Of a stretch of 64,000 nucleotides of DNA, positions 19,715 through 28,580 are shown one piece after another. Numbering within the stretch: the first letter of the stretch is position 1; each line of letters begins with the position of its first letter. This DNA comes from Hyphococcus sp. (GTDB taxonomy: Bacteria > Pseudomonadota > Alphaproteobacteria > Caulobacterales > Parvularculaceae). The position numbers and the translations under genes were made by a program. Location of the stretch: assembly GCA_021776335.1 (NCBI GenBank), contig JAJFGB010000007.1, forward strand, positions 248,001-312,000. The letters are read 5' to 3'. Under the pieces are notes generated by a model. The model worked only from the letters and a program-made list of their open reading frames with translations. It ran no database searches and was not told the origin of the DNA.

Positions 19715-21156
19715 TGGGCATTTTCGAAACACTCTCCTTCGCGCTTCCTGAGTTAGTGCTCGTCATTGGCGCTATGGGTTTGCTTATCGCTGGCGTCTTT
19801 CTTGGTGACAGCGCGGCGAAGCACATTTCGCTGGCATCCGTCGGCCTTTTGTTGATCGCCATCATTTTGGTCATTTTTGGACCTGGCGCCCCGACGGCGT
19901 CGCTCTTTGACGGCGCTTTCCGCATCGATGCGTTTTCTGATTTTGCCAAAGTTATTGTTTTTGCCGCTGCTGCCGTCGCGATCTTGATGTCTGACCGTTT
20001 TCTCGGCGGTGAAGAGTTGGGCCGGCCCGAATATCCTGTGCTGATTGTCCTTGCGGTTTTCGGCATGTCGCTGATGGTGTCTGCAACAGACCTCATCTCG
20101 CTTTATATGGGGGTCGAGACACAAAGCCTTGCCCTTTATATTCTTGCGGCGTTCAATCGCGACAGTCGGCGTTCAACCGAAGCGGGGCTTAAATATTTCG
20201 TGCTTGGGGCCTTATCGTCCTGTCTTTTGCTCTACGGCGCATCACTGATTTACGGGTTTACCGGTGCGACGTCTTTTGAGGCGATCGCCAGCGTTGCGAA
20301 AGCTTCCGATGCGAACATCGGTCTTGTCATCGGTCTCGTGTTCTTGATTTCCGGCCTCGCCTTCAAAGTCTCCGCAGCGCCATTTCATATGTGGACGCCG
20401 GATGTTTATGAAGGTGCGCCGACGCCGGTGACAGCATTTTTCGCGGCAGCGCCGAAACTCGCTGCGATGGCTCTTTTTGTCCGCACCATGGTGACGTCAT
20501 TTCCTGATGTCATTGATGATTGGCGTCCCATTATTGCGCTTATTGCCGTCGCGTCCATGGCCGTCGGCGCGTTCTCGGCCATTGTGCAGACCAATATCAA
20601 ACGCTTGATGGCGTATTCTTCCATCGGCCATATGGGTTACGCGCTGATTGGACTGGCGGCAGGGACATCCTCGGGCGCCAGCGCGGTCTTGATCTATATG
20701 TCGGTCTATGTGTTGATGACCATCGGGGCATTTGCCTGCGTATTAATGATGCGTCGACGCGGCGGCATGACGGAAAACATCGCCGATTTGTCGGGGCTGT
20801 CGCGCACCAATATGCCGTTGGCGCTGATCTTGACCATATTGATGTTTTCGCTTGCCGGCGTACCGCCAACGGCCGGATTTTTCGGCAAGTGGTATGTTTT
20901 CCTGGCCGCCGTTGATACCGGGATGATTTGGCTTGCGGTCGCGGGCGTAATCGCCAGTGCTATCTCTGCTTATTACTATCTGCGCATCATATGGTTCATG
21001 TGGTTCGATGAACCCGCGCCTGCCTTTGAACGCGATACCGGCCCGGTCTTGCGTTTCGCTGCCTGGGCTTGCGCTTTGTTGATGTTCCCCATCCTGACGG
21101 TTTTTATGGGACCGCTGATCAAAACTGCGGAATGGGCTGCCGCTTCGCTTTTCTAG
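19714..21156 (+). CDS. nuoN: NADH-quinone oxidoreductase subunit N
   Basis: The third antiporter-like subunit has 480 residues if translation starts at the ATG that overlaps the nuoM stop; a GTG one codon earlier is also possible. Family marks are SLYMGVETQSLALYILAAFNRDS, FKVSAAPFHMWTPDVYEGAPTPVTAFFA and QTNIKRLMAYSSIGHMGYALIG. It ends the nuo block, and birA starts 3 bases later, so biotin ligase is made from the same transcript. Confidence 0.97.
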   Translation: MGIFETLSFALPELVLVIGAMGLLIAGVFLGDSAAKHISLASVGLLLIAIILVIFGPGAPTASLFDGAFRIDAFSDFAKVIVFAAAAVAILMSDRFLGGEELGRPEYPVLIVLAVFGMSLMVSATDLISLYMGVETQSLALYILAAFNRDSRRSTEAGLKYFVLGALSSCLLLYGASLIYGFTGATSFEAIASVAKASDANIGLVIGLVFLISGLAFKVSAAPFHMWTPDVYEGAPTPVTAFFAAAPKLAAMALFVRTMVTSFPDVIDDWRPIIALIAVASMAVGAFSAIVQTNIKRLMAYSSIGHMGYALIGLAAGTSSGASAVLIYMSVYVLMTIGAFACVLMMRRRGGMTENIADLSGLSRTNMPLALILTILMFSLAGVPPTAGFFGKWYVFLAAVDTGMIWLAVAGVIASAISAYYYLRIIWFMWFDEPAPAFERDTGPVLRFAAWACALLMFPILTVFMGPLIKTAEWAAASLF

Positions 21157-21159
21157 CGG

Positions 21160-21912
21160 GTGAAAAAGCTTCCGTCAGGTGCGTCGATAGAAATCTTCGA
21201 AACGCTCGATTCCACCAGCGCTGAAGCGAAGCGCCGGGCGGCGGCCGCCACCCGAGGGCCCGCCTGGATCATCGCACTCCACCAATCTGCCGGATATGGC
21301 CGGCGTGGAAGAGCATGGACACAGGAAAGCGGTGATTTCGCAGGCTCCCTGTTGTTTTCAGCGGACTCAGATACGGGCGCCTTTGGCCAGCTGTCTTTTG
21401 TGCTGGCGCTGGCCGTTCACGACGCGCTTTCCGGGCTCATCACGAAGGGCGACATCCGGATTAAATGGCCGAACGATATTCTTGTTGATGGTGCAAAAAT
21501 TGCGGGCCTGCTCCTGGAAATGGTTGATGCCGCCAGCGCGCGTATGCTCGTCGCAGGCATTGGCGTGAACGTCGTTTCTGCGCCTGCCGAAGCGGCCTAC
21601 TCAACAACAAGGCTTTTGGATTACGATGCGGCGCCCATGCCGCTCGCACTGGCTGAAACTATCGACGCCAATTTCTGGGCGCATTATCAGATTTGGCGAA
21701 AGGACGGCTTTGCGCCAGTGCGCCGCCAGTGGCTGGAGCGCGCGGCGGGCCTGGGGGCGGCGATCACAGTGCGGCTGCCCAACGAAACCCTCAGCGGTGT
21801 TTTCGAAGATCTCGACGAAACCGGTGGTCTTGTCTTGCGCTTTGAGGGCGGAACGCGGATCATCAGCGCTGGCGACGTCTATTTCGGCGCCCGCAATCTT
21901 GATAACAGCTGA
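21160..21912 (+). CDS. birA: Biotin--[acetyl-CoA carboxylase] ligase, single-domain
   Basis: The enzyme makes biotinyl-AMP and attaches biotin to carboxyl-carrier proteins, which here would include the acyl-CoA carboxylase alpha subunit encoded at 54591. The 250 residues hold only the catalytic and C-terminal domains: the GRRGRAWTQESGDF biotin-binding loop and KWPNDILVDGAKIAGLLLEM. There is no N-terminal helix-turn-helix, so it is not a BirA repressor. It starts with GTG 3 bases after nuoN, and coaX follows after 6 bases. This order after nuoN is common in alphaproteobacteria. Confidence 0.94.
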   Translation: MKKLPSGASIEIFETLDSTSAEAKRRAAAATRGPAWIIALHQSAGYGRRGRAWTQESGDFAGSLLFSADSDTGAFGQLSFVLALAVHDALSGLITKGDIRIKWPNDILVDGAKIAGLLLEMVDAASARMLVAGIGVNVVSAPAEAAYSTTRLLDYDAAPMPLALAETIDANFWAHYQIWRKDGFAPVRRQWLERAAGLGAAITVRLPNETLSGVFEDLDETGGLVLRFEGGTRIISAGDVYFGARNLDNS

Positions 21913-21918
21913 GGGTCT

Positions 21919-22701
21919 ATGCTTCTCGCCATTGATGTCGGCAATACGAATTCGGTGATCGCGCTTTTTGATGGTGATGAACCCGCGGCTCAGTGGCGCG
22001 CATCGACCTCGACCTCGCGCACCGCCGATGAATATGCAGTGTGGTTGTCCCAACTCATGTTGATGGCCGGGCATCAACTCTCTGATATCGATGATTGTGT
22101 GATTTCGACTGTGGTGCCGCAGTCGCTGTTTCATCTGCGTAATCTGTCGCGGCGGTATTTCAATTGCGAGCCGTTTGTTGTTGGGCATGAAAATATTCCC
22201 GGCGTTGAGGTGCGCATCGCCAAACCGTCGGAAGCAGGCGCTGATCGTCTTGTTAACGCTGTCGGCGCGTTTACCGCTCATGGCGGGCCGTTGATCGTGG
22301 TCGATTCGGGCACCGCCACAAATTTCGATATTGTCGGCGCTGATGGCGGCTTTGAAGGCGGCGTTATCGCACCGGGCATCAATCTTTCGATGCAGGCGCT
22401 TCATGACGCCGCCGCGCGTCTGCCGCGCATCGCGATTGAAAAACCTGACAAGGTGATCGGCGCCGATACGGTGGGCGCCATGCAGTCAGGTGTTTTCTGG
22501 GGCTATGTCAGCCTGATCGAAGGGTTGATCCAACGCATTCGCAACGAATATCCTGAACCGATGACAGTCGTCGCCACTGGCGGCATCGCCTCGCTTTTCG
22601 AAGGCGCTACTGGCGTCATTGATATTTTCGATGCGGACCTCACCATCCGCGGCCTTTTGGAAATTCATAAGCGCCTAGAAGCCGCTGGCGCCAAACCCTG
22701 A
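21919..22701 (+). CDS. coaX: Type III pantothenate kinase
   Basis: This enzyme phosphorylates pantothenate, the first step of coenzyme A synthesis. The 260-residue protein has the ASKHA-fold phosphate-1 motif [14 protein letters not shown] at the start, then [12 protein letters not shown] (pantothenate site) and [27 protein letters not shown] (phosphate-2). CoaX enzymes are typically insensitive to feedback by CoA. The next gene begins at its stop codon. Confidence 0.95.
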   Translation: MLLAIDVGNTNSVIALFDGDEPAAQWRASTSTSRTADEYAVWLSQLMLMAGHQLSDIDDCVISTVVPQSLFHLRNLSRRYFNCEPFVVGHENIPGVEVRIAKPSEAGADRLVNAVGAFTAHGGPLIVVDSGTATNFDIVGADGGFEGGVIAPGINLSMQALHDAAARLPRIAIEKPDKVIGADTVGAMQSGVFWGYVSLIEGLIQRIRNEYPEPMTVVATGGIASLFEGATGVIDIFDADLTIRGLLEIHKRLEAAGAKP

Positions 22702-24362
22702 TGTCAAAAAAAGAACTTGTTTTTTTGCCCCTCGGCGGGTCTGGCGAAATCGGCATGAACATGAACCTTTACGGGGTCGGTACGCCCGCCAACAGGCAAT
22801 GGGTGATGATCGATTGCGGCGTGATGTTCGGTGATCTGTCAACGCCGGGAATTGATCAGATTTGCCCGGATCCGACTTATATCTTCGAAGAAAAGGAAGC
22901 GTTGCACGGGCTCTTGTTAACGCATGGCCATGAGGACCATATCGGCGCTGTTGCGTTGTTAGCGCCAAAGCTTGGTTGCCCATTATTTGCCACGCCTTTC
23001 ACAGCAGCGCTCATCAAGCGCAAGCTGGATGAGGCGGGCGTCACCAATGTGGAACTCAATGTCATCGATATCGATGCCCGGTTCGACCTTGGACCCTTTG
23101 ACGTTGAATATGTGACGCTGACCCATTCAATCCCGGAACCGAATGGCATTATTTTGCGTACTGAATTCGGAACGGTTCTTCATACTGGTGACTGGAAAAT
23201 TGACCCGGCGCCGACCCTTGGCCCGGAAGTTGATGCGACGGCGCTTAAAAAACTTGGCGATGAAGGTGTTCTCGCGATGGTCTGCGACAGCACCAATGTT
23301 CTTTCCGCTGGCATGTCGGGATCAGAATCAAAAGTCCGTGCGTCGCTCACAAAATTGATCGCCAAGCAGGAAGGCCGCGTTGCAGTGACGACCTTCGCAT
23401 CGAATGTTTCGCGCGTTGTCTCAATCTGTGAGGCTGCAGCCGCAGCCGACCGCAGCGTTTGCCTCCTGGGCCGCTCAATGTTGCGTATTGTTGCTGCAGC
23501 GCGCGAAACGGGACTGTTGCCGGAAGGGTTATCGTTCGTCGAGCCGAAAGACGCCGGCCATCTGCCGCGCCAGCATGTTTTGTATTTATGCACCGGCAGC
23601 CAGGGCGAACCGCGTGCGGCGCTGGCGCGTATCGCCCGCGACGCCCATCGCGACCTGACCCTTAGTGACGGCGACACGGTGATCTTTTCGTCGAAAATAA
23701 TTCCCGGCAATGATCGCGAGATTTACAATCTGCAAAACGAGCTGGTCGATCTTGGCGTCAAGGTCATCACTGAAAAGGATGAATTCGTGCATGTGTCCGG
23801 CCACCCGTGCCGCGACGAATTAAAAGCGATGTATGAATGGGTACGCCCGAAAATTTCAATTCCCGTCCATGGCGAAGCGCGTCATCTCGAGGAGCACGCT
23901 GAGTTCGCCTATGAGCTGGGCGCTGATGAGGCTTTGGCGCCGCGTAATGGTGATCTTATTCGCCTCGCCCCCGACGGGCCTGAGGTCATTGAAGAGGTGC
24001 CAGCCGGGCGCGTCTATGTGGATGGCGATCTCATTTTACCCGACGGCGCGGCGCCCATGCGTGATCGCCGTAAACTCTCTTATGCCGGGATCGTCACGGT
24101 GTCGCTCATATTGGATGTGCGCCATGATCTTGCTGGCCACGCAGAGATCGCCGCCTCGGGGACGCCGCTTGCGGCAATGCGCAATCCTGATACCGACCGT
24201 CTGATCGAACAGATCGAAGACGCCGTCGATGCGCTCAAACCCACCAAGCGCAAGGACGATGAGGCTGTTGAATTATGCGTCAAACGTGCGGTGCGTGTTT
24301 TCTTTGATCGTGAATGGGGCAAGCGGCCGATCATTACGACGCTTATTCATCGCCTGGGGTGA
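22701..24362 (+). CDS. rnj: Ribonuclease J
   Basis: The 553-residue metallo-beta-lactamase/beta-CASP ribonuclease takes part in mRNA decay and rRNA maturation. The zinc motif THGHEDHIGA (residues 74-83) and the later SIPVHGEARHLEEHAEFA of the beta-CASP region are intact. Start and stop of coaX overlap here (TGATG), making it the last gene of the nuoJ-N/birA/coaX/rnj run. The protein is the length of alphaproteobacterial RNase J. Confidence 0.93.
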   Translation: MSKKELVFLPLGGSGEIGMNMNLYGVGTPANRQWVMIDCGVMFGDLSTPGIDQICPDPTYIFEEKEALHGLLLTHGHEDHIGAVALLAPKLGCPLFATPFTAALIKRKLDEAGVTNVELNVIDIDARFDLGPFDVEYVTLTHSIPEPNGIILRTEFGTVLHTGDWKIDPAPTLGPEVDATALKKLGDEGVLAMVCDSTNVLSAGMSGSESKVRASLTKLIAKQEGRVAVTTFASNVSRVVSICEAAAAADRSVCLLGRSMLRIVAAARETGLLPEGLSFVEPKDAGHLPRQHVLYLCTGSQGEPRAALARIARDAHRDLTLSDGDTVIFSSKIIPGNDREIYNLQNELVDLGVKVITEKDEFVHVSGHPCRDELKAMYEWVRPKISIPVHGEARHLEEHAEFAYELGADEALAPRNGDLIRLAPDGPEVIEEVPAGRVYVDGDLILPDGAAPMRDRRKLSYAGIVTVSLILDVRHDLAGHAEIAASGTPLAAMRNPDTDRLIEQIEDAVDALKPTKRKDDEAVELCVKRAVRVFFDREWGKRPIITTLIHRLG

Positions 24363-24431
24363 GGGGCGTGAATGCAGGGCTGGCACACAAAGTCGATGAT
24401 GAAGTAACGTGTCTGGAACCGCGTTGAGAAC

Positions 24432-24680
24432 TCAGGCTTCCTTAGCGTCTTTGATCCAGACTTCCACGGGGCCTTTGAGCAGCACCGTGAGCGGGTCGCC
24501 CTTGCGGTCAACCGCTTTGCCGGCGGCGACGCGAACCCAGCCCTCCGAGATGCAATATTCTTCTACATTGGTTTTTTCTTCGCCCTTAAAACGCACGCCG
24601 ATTTCGTGCTCAAGCAGCTCCTCGTCGTAGTGAGGGCTTTTTGGATTGACGCTGAGGCGGTCTGGAATTGTGTTTGTCAT
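24432..24680 (-). CDS. DUF3297 family protein
   Basis: This 82-residue protein matches the DUF3297 family of small conserved proteins: RLSVNPKSPHYDEELLEHEIGVRFKG, then NVEEYCISEGWVRVAAGK, then LLKGPVEVWIKD. It has no signal or membrane segment, so it should be cytoplasmic. The role is not known to me. It is convergent with rnj across a 69-base gap. Confidence 0.85.
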   Translation of the reverse strand: MTNTIPDRLSVNPKSPHYDEELLEHEIGVRFKGEEKTNVEEYCISEGWVRVAAGKAVDRKGDPLTVLLKGPVEVWIKDAKEA

Positions 24681-24759
24681 GGTGACGTCTTAGCGCGTGG
24701 GGCGCTGACGATTCAAGAGGTGCGCCTCGTGCCCCTTAAAGCTTCGCTTCCCACGCTGA

Positions 24760-24795
24760 GAAGAAAAAGGGCGCTCAATCCAGAGAGCGCCCTTT
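24760..24795 (-). terminator. Rho-independent terminator after the GNAT gene
   Basis: Arms AAAGGGCGCTC and GAGCGCCCTTT pair perfectly over 11 bp around an 8-base loop (24777-24784). Read on the reverse strand the stem is followed by TTTTTCTTC. It lies 11 bases past the stop of the GNAT gene at 24806 and insulates the DUF3297 gene. Confidence 0.9.
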
Positions 24796-24805
24796 CAGTT
24801 TCTGC

Positions 24806-25234
24806 TTACGCCGGGTCAAACGCCATTTTCAGCGTTGTCTGGCCGGATGTCTCATGCAGATATTCGCCAGTGCGCTTGAAGCCATAGCGATCATAAAAGC
24901 GCCGGCCAATTGCGTTTTTCTCAAACACGTCCACGGTCAGCGGGCCTTTTTCGGCGACTGCCATATCCACCATCGCGCGGCCCAGGCCAGCGCCATGGTT
25001 TTTTTGGTCAAGAAACAAGCCGCCGACTTCATTGCCGACGAGGGCGATGAAACCAACCACTTTGCCGTCAATTTCAGTCACCCATGTCTCGGCGAAGGCA
25101 GGGTATACATTGCGGATATTGTCAGCTTCCTTGTCGATGAACGCTTTGCTCAAAAACGGATGCGCTAATTCGCTTGCGGCCCGCCAAACAGAAACGACCG
25201 CGTCAGCATCACAGTCTTTATATCTTCTGATCAT
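24806..25234 (-). CDS. GNAT family N-acetyltransferase (YjaB-like)
   Basis: The 142-residue acetyltransferase has a well-kept acetyl-CoA site: VGGLFLDQKNHGAGLGRAMVDMA (motif A, residues about 70-92), followed by VFEKNAIGRRFYDRYGFKRTGEY with the general-acid Tyr. The length and the start MIRRYKDCDADAVVSVW resemble the YjaB/YhbS group. The substrate is unknown. It has its own terminator. Confidence 0.88.
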   Translation of the reverse strand: MIRRYKDCDADAVVSVWRAASELAHPFLSKAFIDKEADNIRNVYPAFAETWVTEIDGKVVGFIALVGNEVGGLFLDQKNHGAGLGRAMVDMAVAEKGPLTVDVFEKNAIGRRFYDRYGFKRTGEYLHETSGQTTLKMAFDPA

Positions 25235-25473
25235 TGTCAGAATTCCTTATAGAAAATTGCTCCTCCCGCATCAGGCGGGCGGCGCGGAAAAAATATGAAA
25301 TGAACAAGCAAGAGGGGCTGCGCGCACCAGGGGCGGGCAGGCTTATCTATCAGTGCTTGTAATGGAGCGCTCATCGGCGCTCCGGTCCTAGCGGGACATC
25401 AAATCTCCAAATTCAATGACGCCTATATAGAACATTCTGCGCGATGGGTAAATCGGACCATTGATCGCTGCGG

Positions 25474-26187
25474 TCAGGGATCCAAACCCATATAGCGGGT
25501 TATAAAACCGATTGAATCGATGGTGCCGTGGACCAGAATAATCGGATAGAGGTTGCGTTTGAACAGGAGAAACATCGCGCCGAAGGCGAGCCCGATGGCG
25601 CCGGTCATTATAAAGCCGCGCATGCCCTGATAATACATATGGACATATCCGAAAAACGCCGCAGCCAGGATAATGGCGATTATTGACGCGAACTTGACGC
25701 CGCCGAACGTCGATTCCAGGCGTGTGATGATAAAGCCGCGGAAAAACATTTCTTCGCCGAAAGCGGCGGATACCCAGCCGATCGCCAACCACAGGAGAAA
25801 AAGCGGTAAATTGCCCTCGATGTCGCCCCAACGCTCCTCAACGCCCTCGGGCATTTCCGACATGAAGGCAAGGCCCAATGCCTCGGCGCCAAACATGACG
25901 GCAGCGACAAAGACGCCGAAGACAACAAAAGTCAAAAGCGCCTTGGGCAACACCATGAGCTTGGCTTTGAGGCCTGGAAGGGGAACCAACCCCATCGTCG
26001 CCCAGCTTTCGCCGCGGACCCGCATATAAGCGGTCAGCAATGCAAGTGTCGTTATCAGCGTCACCGGCCCCGCATAGCGCCAGATATAGGGGTCGAGCAG
26101 TTTCTTTGATATCAGCGCAAAGCCGACAAAAACAACAAGCTCAATGATGGCGGTGAACCGCCCGGATATTTTTTTATTGGACATCAT
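25474..26187 (-). CDS. CPBP family intramembrane metalloprotease
   Basis: This 237-residue polytopic protein belongs to the CAAX-protease/bacteriocin-processing (Abi) family. All three motifs are visible: EEMFFRGF with Glu145, Glu146 and Arg150, then FFGYVHMYYQG with a candidate catalytic His, then ILVHGTIDS with the last His. About seven membrane segments are present. Bacterial members cleave membrane peptides or act in immunity to bacteriocins; the target here is unknown. No bacteriocin gene is nearby. Confidence 0.9.
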   Translation of the reverse strand: MMSNKKISGRFTAIIELVVFVGFALISKKLLDPYIWRYAGPVTLITTLALLTAYMRVRGESWATMGLVPLPGLKAKLMVLPKALLTFVVFGVFVAAVMFGAEALGLAFMSEMPEGVEERWGDIEGNLPLFLLWLAIGWVSAAFGEEMFFRGFIITRLESTFGGVKFASIIAIILAAAFFGYVHMYYQGMRGFIMTGAIGLAFGAMFLLFKRNLYPIILVHGTIDSIGFITRYMGLDP

Positions 26188-26245
26188 GATCGCAATTTAG
26201 GCGGGTAGCTGGGCCCTTTATAGAATGATCGTGCGCCAGCAGCCA

Positions 26246-27130
26246 TCAGCAATTCTTTTCGCCCGACGTAGCTGTCACTTGGTCACAAAAAATGTGCACC
26301 AACCCGTCACGTGTCCCCGGCTGACGGGTCTGCATGTGTTTGGCGTCTTCCAGCCGGCTCGCCCCCCACCGAAACGTCTCTGGCGCCTTATTTTCAAAAA
26401 GAGCAATCATTAGATCGAAACCGTTTTCCAGCTTCCGCTCATCACCAAGGGCCATAAAATACGCGCTTTCCAAATCAGGGTGTTGCGCAAACATAGTTTC
26501 CATTCTGGTAAGAAAGTATGGCCTGCGTTTTCTGTTAAAGTTAGGGCTCTGCGCAAGGTATCCATCAAATAGGTTTGGCTTTTCGGTCATCGCATAGGTC
26601 GTAAATAACGCCCCCCAAGAGTGCCCCGAAAGCACCCGATAGGGTGTTGTGCGATATTGATCATCCACGAACGGCAAGAGCTCTTTTTCAACATATTCGA
26701 GAAACTGCTTCGCGCCTCTATTTGAATTCGTATCTACCAAATCGGGCAGATAATCTTTGCCGCGGGTATTTCCGGCGTGGAGGCCGACGATAATTAATTC
26801 GGGTATTTGCCCATTGTCGGCCAACGAGTTTACGATGATGCGGGTCAATTCGAGGTTTTGATTGCCATCCAGAATGTATAATACAGGGTAGCGTGTGTCA
26901 GGCTGCTCATAGTAGCTGCCTGGTAGTTGCACGCTCAAGATGCGGTCCCGGTTTGGGTGTTGGGATTTTACCGTGTGCTGTATGGCATATCTTTCGCTAT
27001 CGACTGTCGCTGCAGTTCGCACAGGTGGTTCGGCCGAGCACGCTTGAAGGGTCAGCATCCCCATAAATATCACTGTTATGGACAGCGACGGAGCGAGGGC
27101 TCTTAGCCAAATCTTTTCAAATATTGTCAT
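26246..27130 (-). CDS. Putative esterase (esterase D/Fes-like alpha/beta hydrolase), lipoprotein
   Basis: The 294-residue protein belongs to the putative esterase family that includes enterochelin esterase and BesA. The N-terminus is a hydrophobic signal ending in a lipobox-like LTLQAC with Cys31, so it is probably anchored as a lipoprotein. YPVLYILDGN (residues 81-90) and the nucleophile elbow SGHSWG with Ser171 are plain. Siderophore-ester hydrolysis is one option, but no siderophore transport gene is visible. The AraC gene next to it runs the same way, about 50 bases upstream, and could share regulation. Confidence 0.85.
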   Translation of the reverse strand: MTIFEKIWLRALAPSLSITVIFMGMLTLQACSAEPPVRTAATVDSERYAIQHTVKSQHPNRDRILSVQLPGSYYEQPDTRYPVLYILDGNQNLELTRIIVNSLADNGQIPELIIVGLHAGNTRGKDYLPDLVDTNSNRGAKQFLEYVEKELLPFVDDQYRTTPYRVLSGHSWGALFTTYAMTEKPNLFDGYLAQSPNFNRKRRPYFLTRMETMFAQHPDLESAYFMALGDERKLENGFDLMIALFENKAPETFRWGASRLEDAKHMQTRQPGTRDGLVHIFCDQVTATSGEKNC

Positions 27131-27180
27131 GACGTCAACGTCTATTGAGGCGTTGACCCCATTTATAGAACGATTGTGCG

Positions 27181-28020
27181 CTAACGCGCAGGGCCATCGC
27201 CCAGCGCCTTGATCCAGAACCTTGGCGTCATGCCATAGGTTTTTTTGAACTGGCGCGTCAGATGGCTCTGATCGGAAAAAGCGCTCGCAAAGGCCGCATC
27301 GGCAATGGAATGACCCACGCGCATCAGGTTTCGCGCCTTATCAAGGCGGCGCATCATCAAATAGCGATGCGGGCTTGTGCCGAAGAGCGCTCTAAAATCT
27401 CTCGACAATTGCCACCGGTCGTGACCGGTGACTGCCTCCAAATCCTCCAAAGATATTCCGTGTTCCAGTCGCTCATGAATATATTGACGCGCCAGCTGCG
27501 CAGCATTGTAGTTGAAGAGTTTGATCGGGTGATCGCCATCACTCGAATTTTTTGTAGCTGCTTCACCTAACGCCGCCGCCAAATCATAGACGGCGTCTTG
27601 ATATTCGAGTGTTTCAAGCGGTTGGTCATATTCCTCCAATAGAGGAAGTACGGCGTTAAATAGTTTCTGGTCTGAGGAGATACCATCTTCGATAAAAGGC
27701 AGCGGTCTTCCGCCGAGCGCAGATTGAATGAGGGGCGGCTCAATATAAATCGTTCGATATCGAAAACCAGCGTCCGTTCCAGCGCGACCGTCATGGAGTT
27801 CATCGGGATGCAGTACGACCATGCCGCCGGGTAAGGAATGGCGCGTTTCGCCCCTGTAGTCGAAACTCTGCACACCTTCCAATGTGATCCCGATTGTATA
27901 GGTGTCATGGCGGTGGGGCGCATAGGCGACCCCCGTCATATAGGCCTCAATGCGGTGAACATCGCCGCGCGCCTGATAAACCCAATTTATGTCGGAGTGA
28001 TGATTCAATGTTTTGCACAT
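27181..28020 (-). CDS. AraC family transcriptional regulator
   Basis: The 279-residue protein has an N-terminal cupin sensor domain (AYMTGVAYAPHRHDTYTIGI, then LHPDELHDGRAG) and a C-terminal double helix-turn-helix. The second helix pair ends in the usual signature FSDQSHLTRQFKKTYGMTPRFW. The metal-like His residues of the cupin suggest binding of a small ligand. The esterase gene at 26246 follows directly and is the obvious candidate target. Confidence 0.92.
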   Translation of the reverse strand: MCKTLNHHSDINWVYQARGDVHRIEAYMTGVAYAPHRHDTYTIGITLEGVQSFDYRGETRHSLPGGMVVLHPDELHDGRAGTDAGFRYRTIYIEPPLIQSALGGRPLPFIEDGISSDQKLFNAVLPLLEEYDQPLETLEYQDAVYDLAAALGEAATKNSSDGDHPIKLFNYNAAQLARQYIHERLEHGISLEDLEAVTGHDRWQLSRDFRALFGTSPHRYLMMRRLDKARNLMRVGHSIADAAFASAFSDQSHLTRQFKKTYGMTPRFWIKALGDGPAR

Positions 28021-28241
28021 TCGTTGTTTTTGGTCTGTGATATTTGGGTTTTCGACACCTGAATTTCAATGCAAAGTCGGTCAATGCCCCCTTTTTTGGG
28101 ATAAAGCGGTCGTTCTCGGACCTGCCCTTTCAGCACCGTCTGAGGGAAGTGGAAATTAACCATTGAGGCGCTGCCGCTGATCCCGCTATTCTCTGCCAGG
28201 GCTTTGCCCTCGCATTGAAGTCAACAACCAGAGTCAGGCCC

Positions 28242-28487
28242 ATGAACATCGCCGGCGCTATCGTTATTTTTATCATCTGGTGGTGGGTGGCTTTTCTCGC
28301 TGTGCTGCCGCGCAATGTGACTGGCCGATGGGAGTCGCCTGACGACGGCGTTAAGGGCGCAGACCCGGGCGCGCCGGTCTCGCCACAGTTAAAAGAAAAG
28401 GCGTGGCTCGCGACAAAAATTGCTGTTGGTTTTTGGGCTATCACCGTTGCGATAATTTTGAGCGGTGTCATTAACTTCCGCGATTAA
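28242..28487 (+). CDS. DUF1467 family membrane protein
   Basis: This 81-residue protein has two membrane helices with the family pattern: a first helix IFIIWWWVAFLAVLP, a polar loop with GADPGAPVSPQLKEKAWLATK, and a second helix ending at the C-terminus. DUF1467 is widespread in alphaproteobacteria and unassigned in function. The ATG at 28242 is chosen because it directly precedes the first helix; an in-frame upstream ATG at 28215 would add nine basic residues. Confidence 0.87.
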   Translation: MNIAGAIVIFIIWWWVAFLAVLPRNVTGRWESPDDGVKGADPGAPVSPQLKEKAWLATKIAVGFWAITVAIILSGVINFRD

Positions 28488-28580
28488 TCTTTACCCGGTC
28501 TTGCGAAAATCCGGGGGCTGGCTTAGCACCTCAACCATCAACCGTTTCCATGGCTTCGCTTGTCGAGGCGAGGGGTGTTT

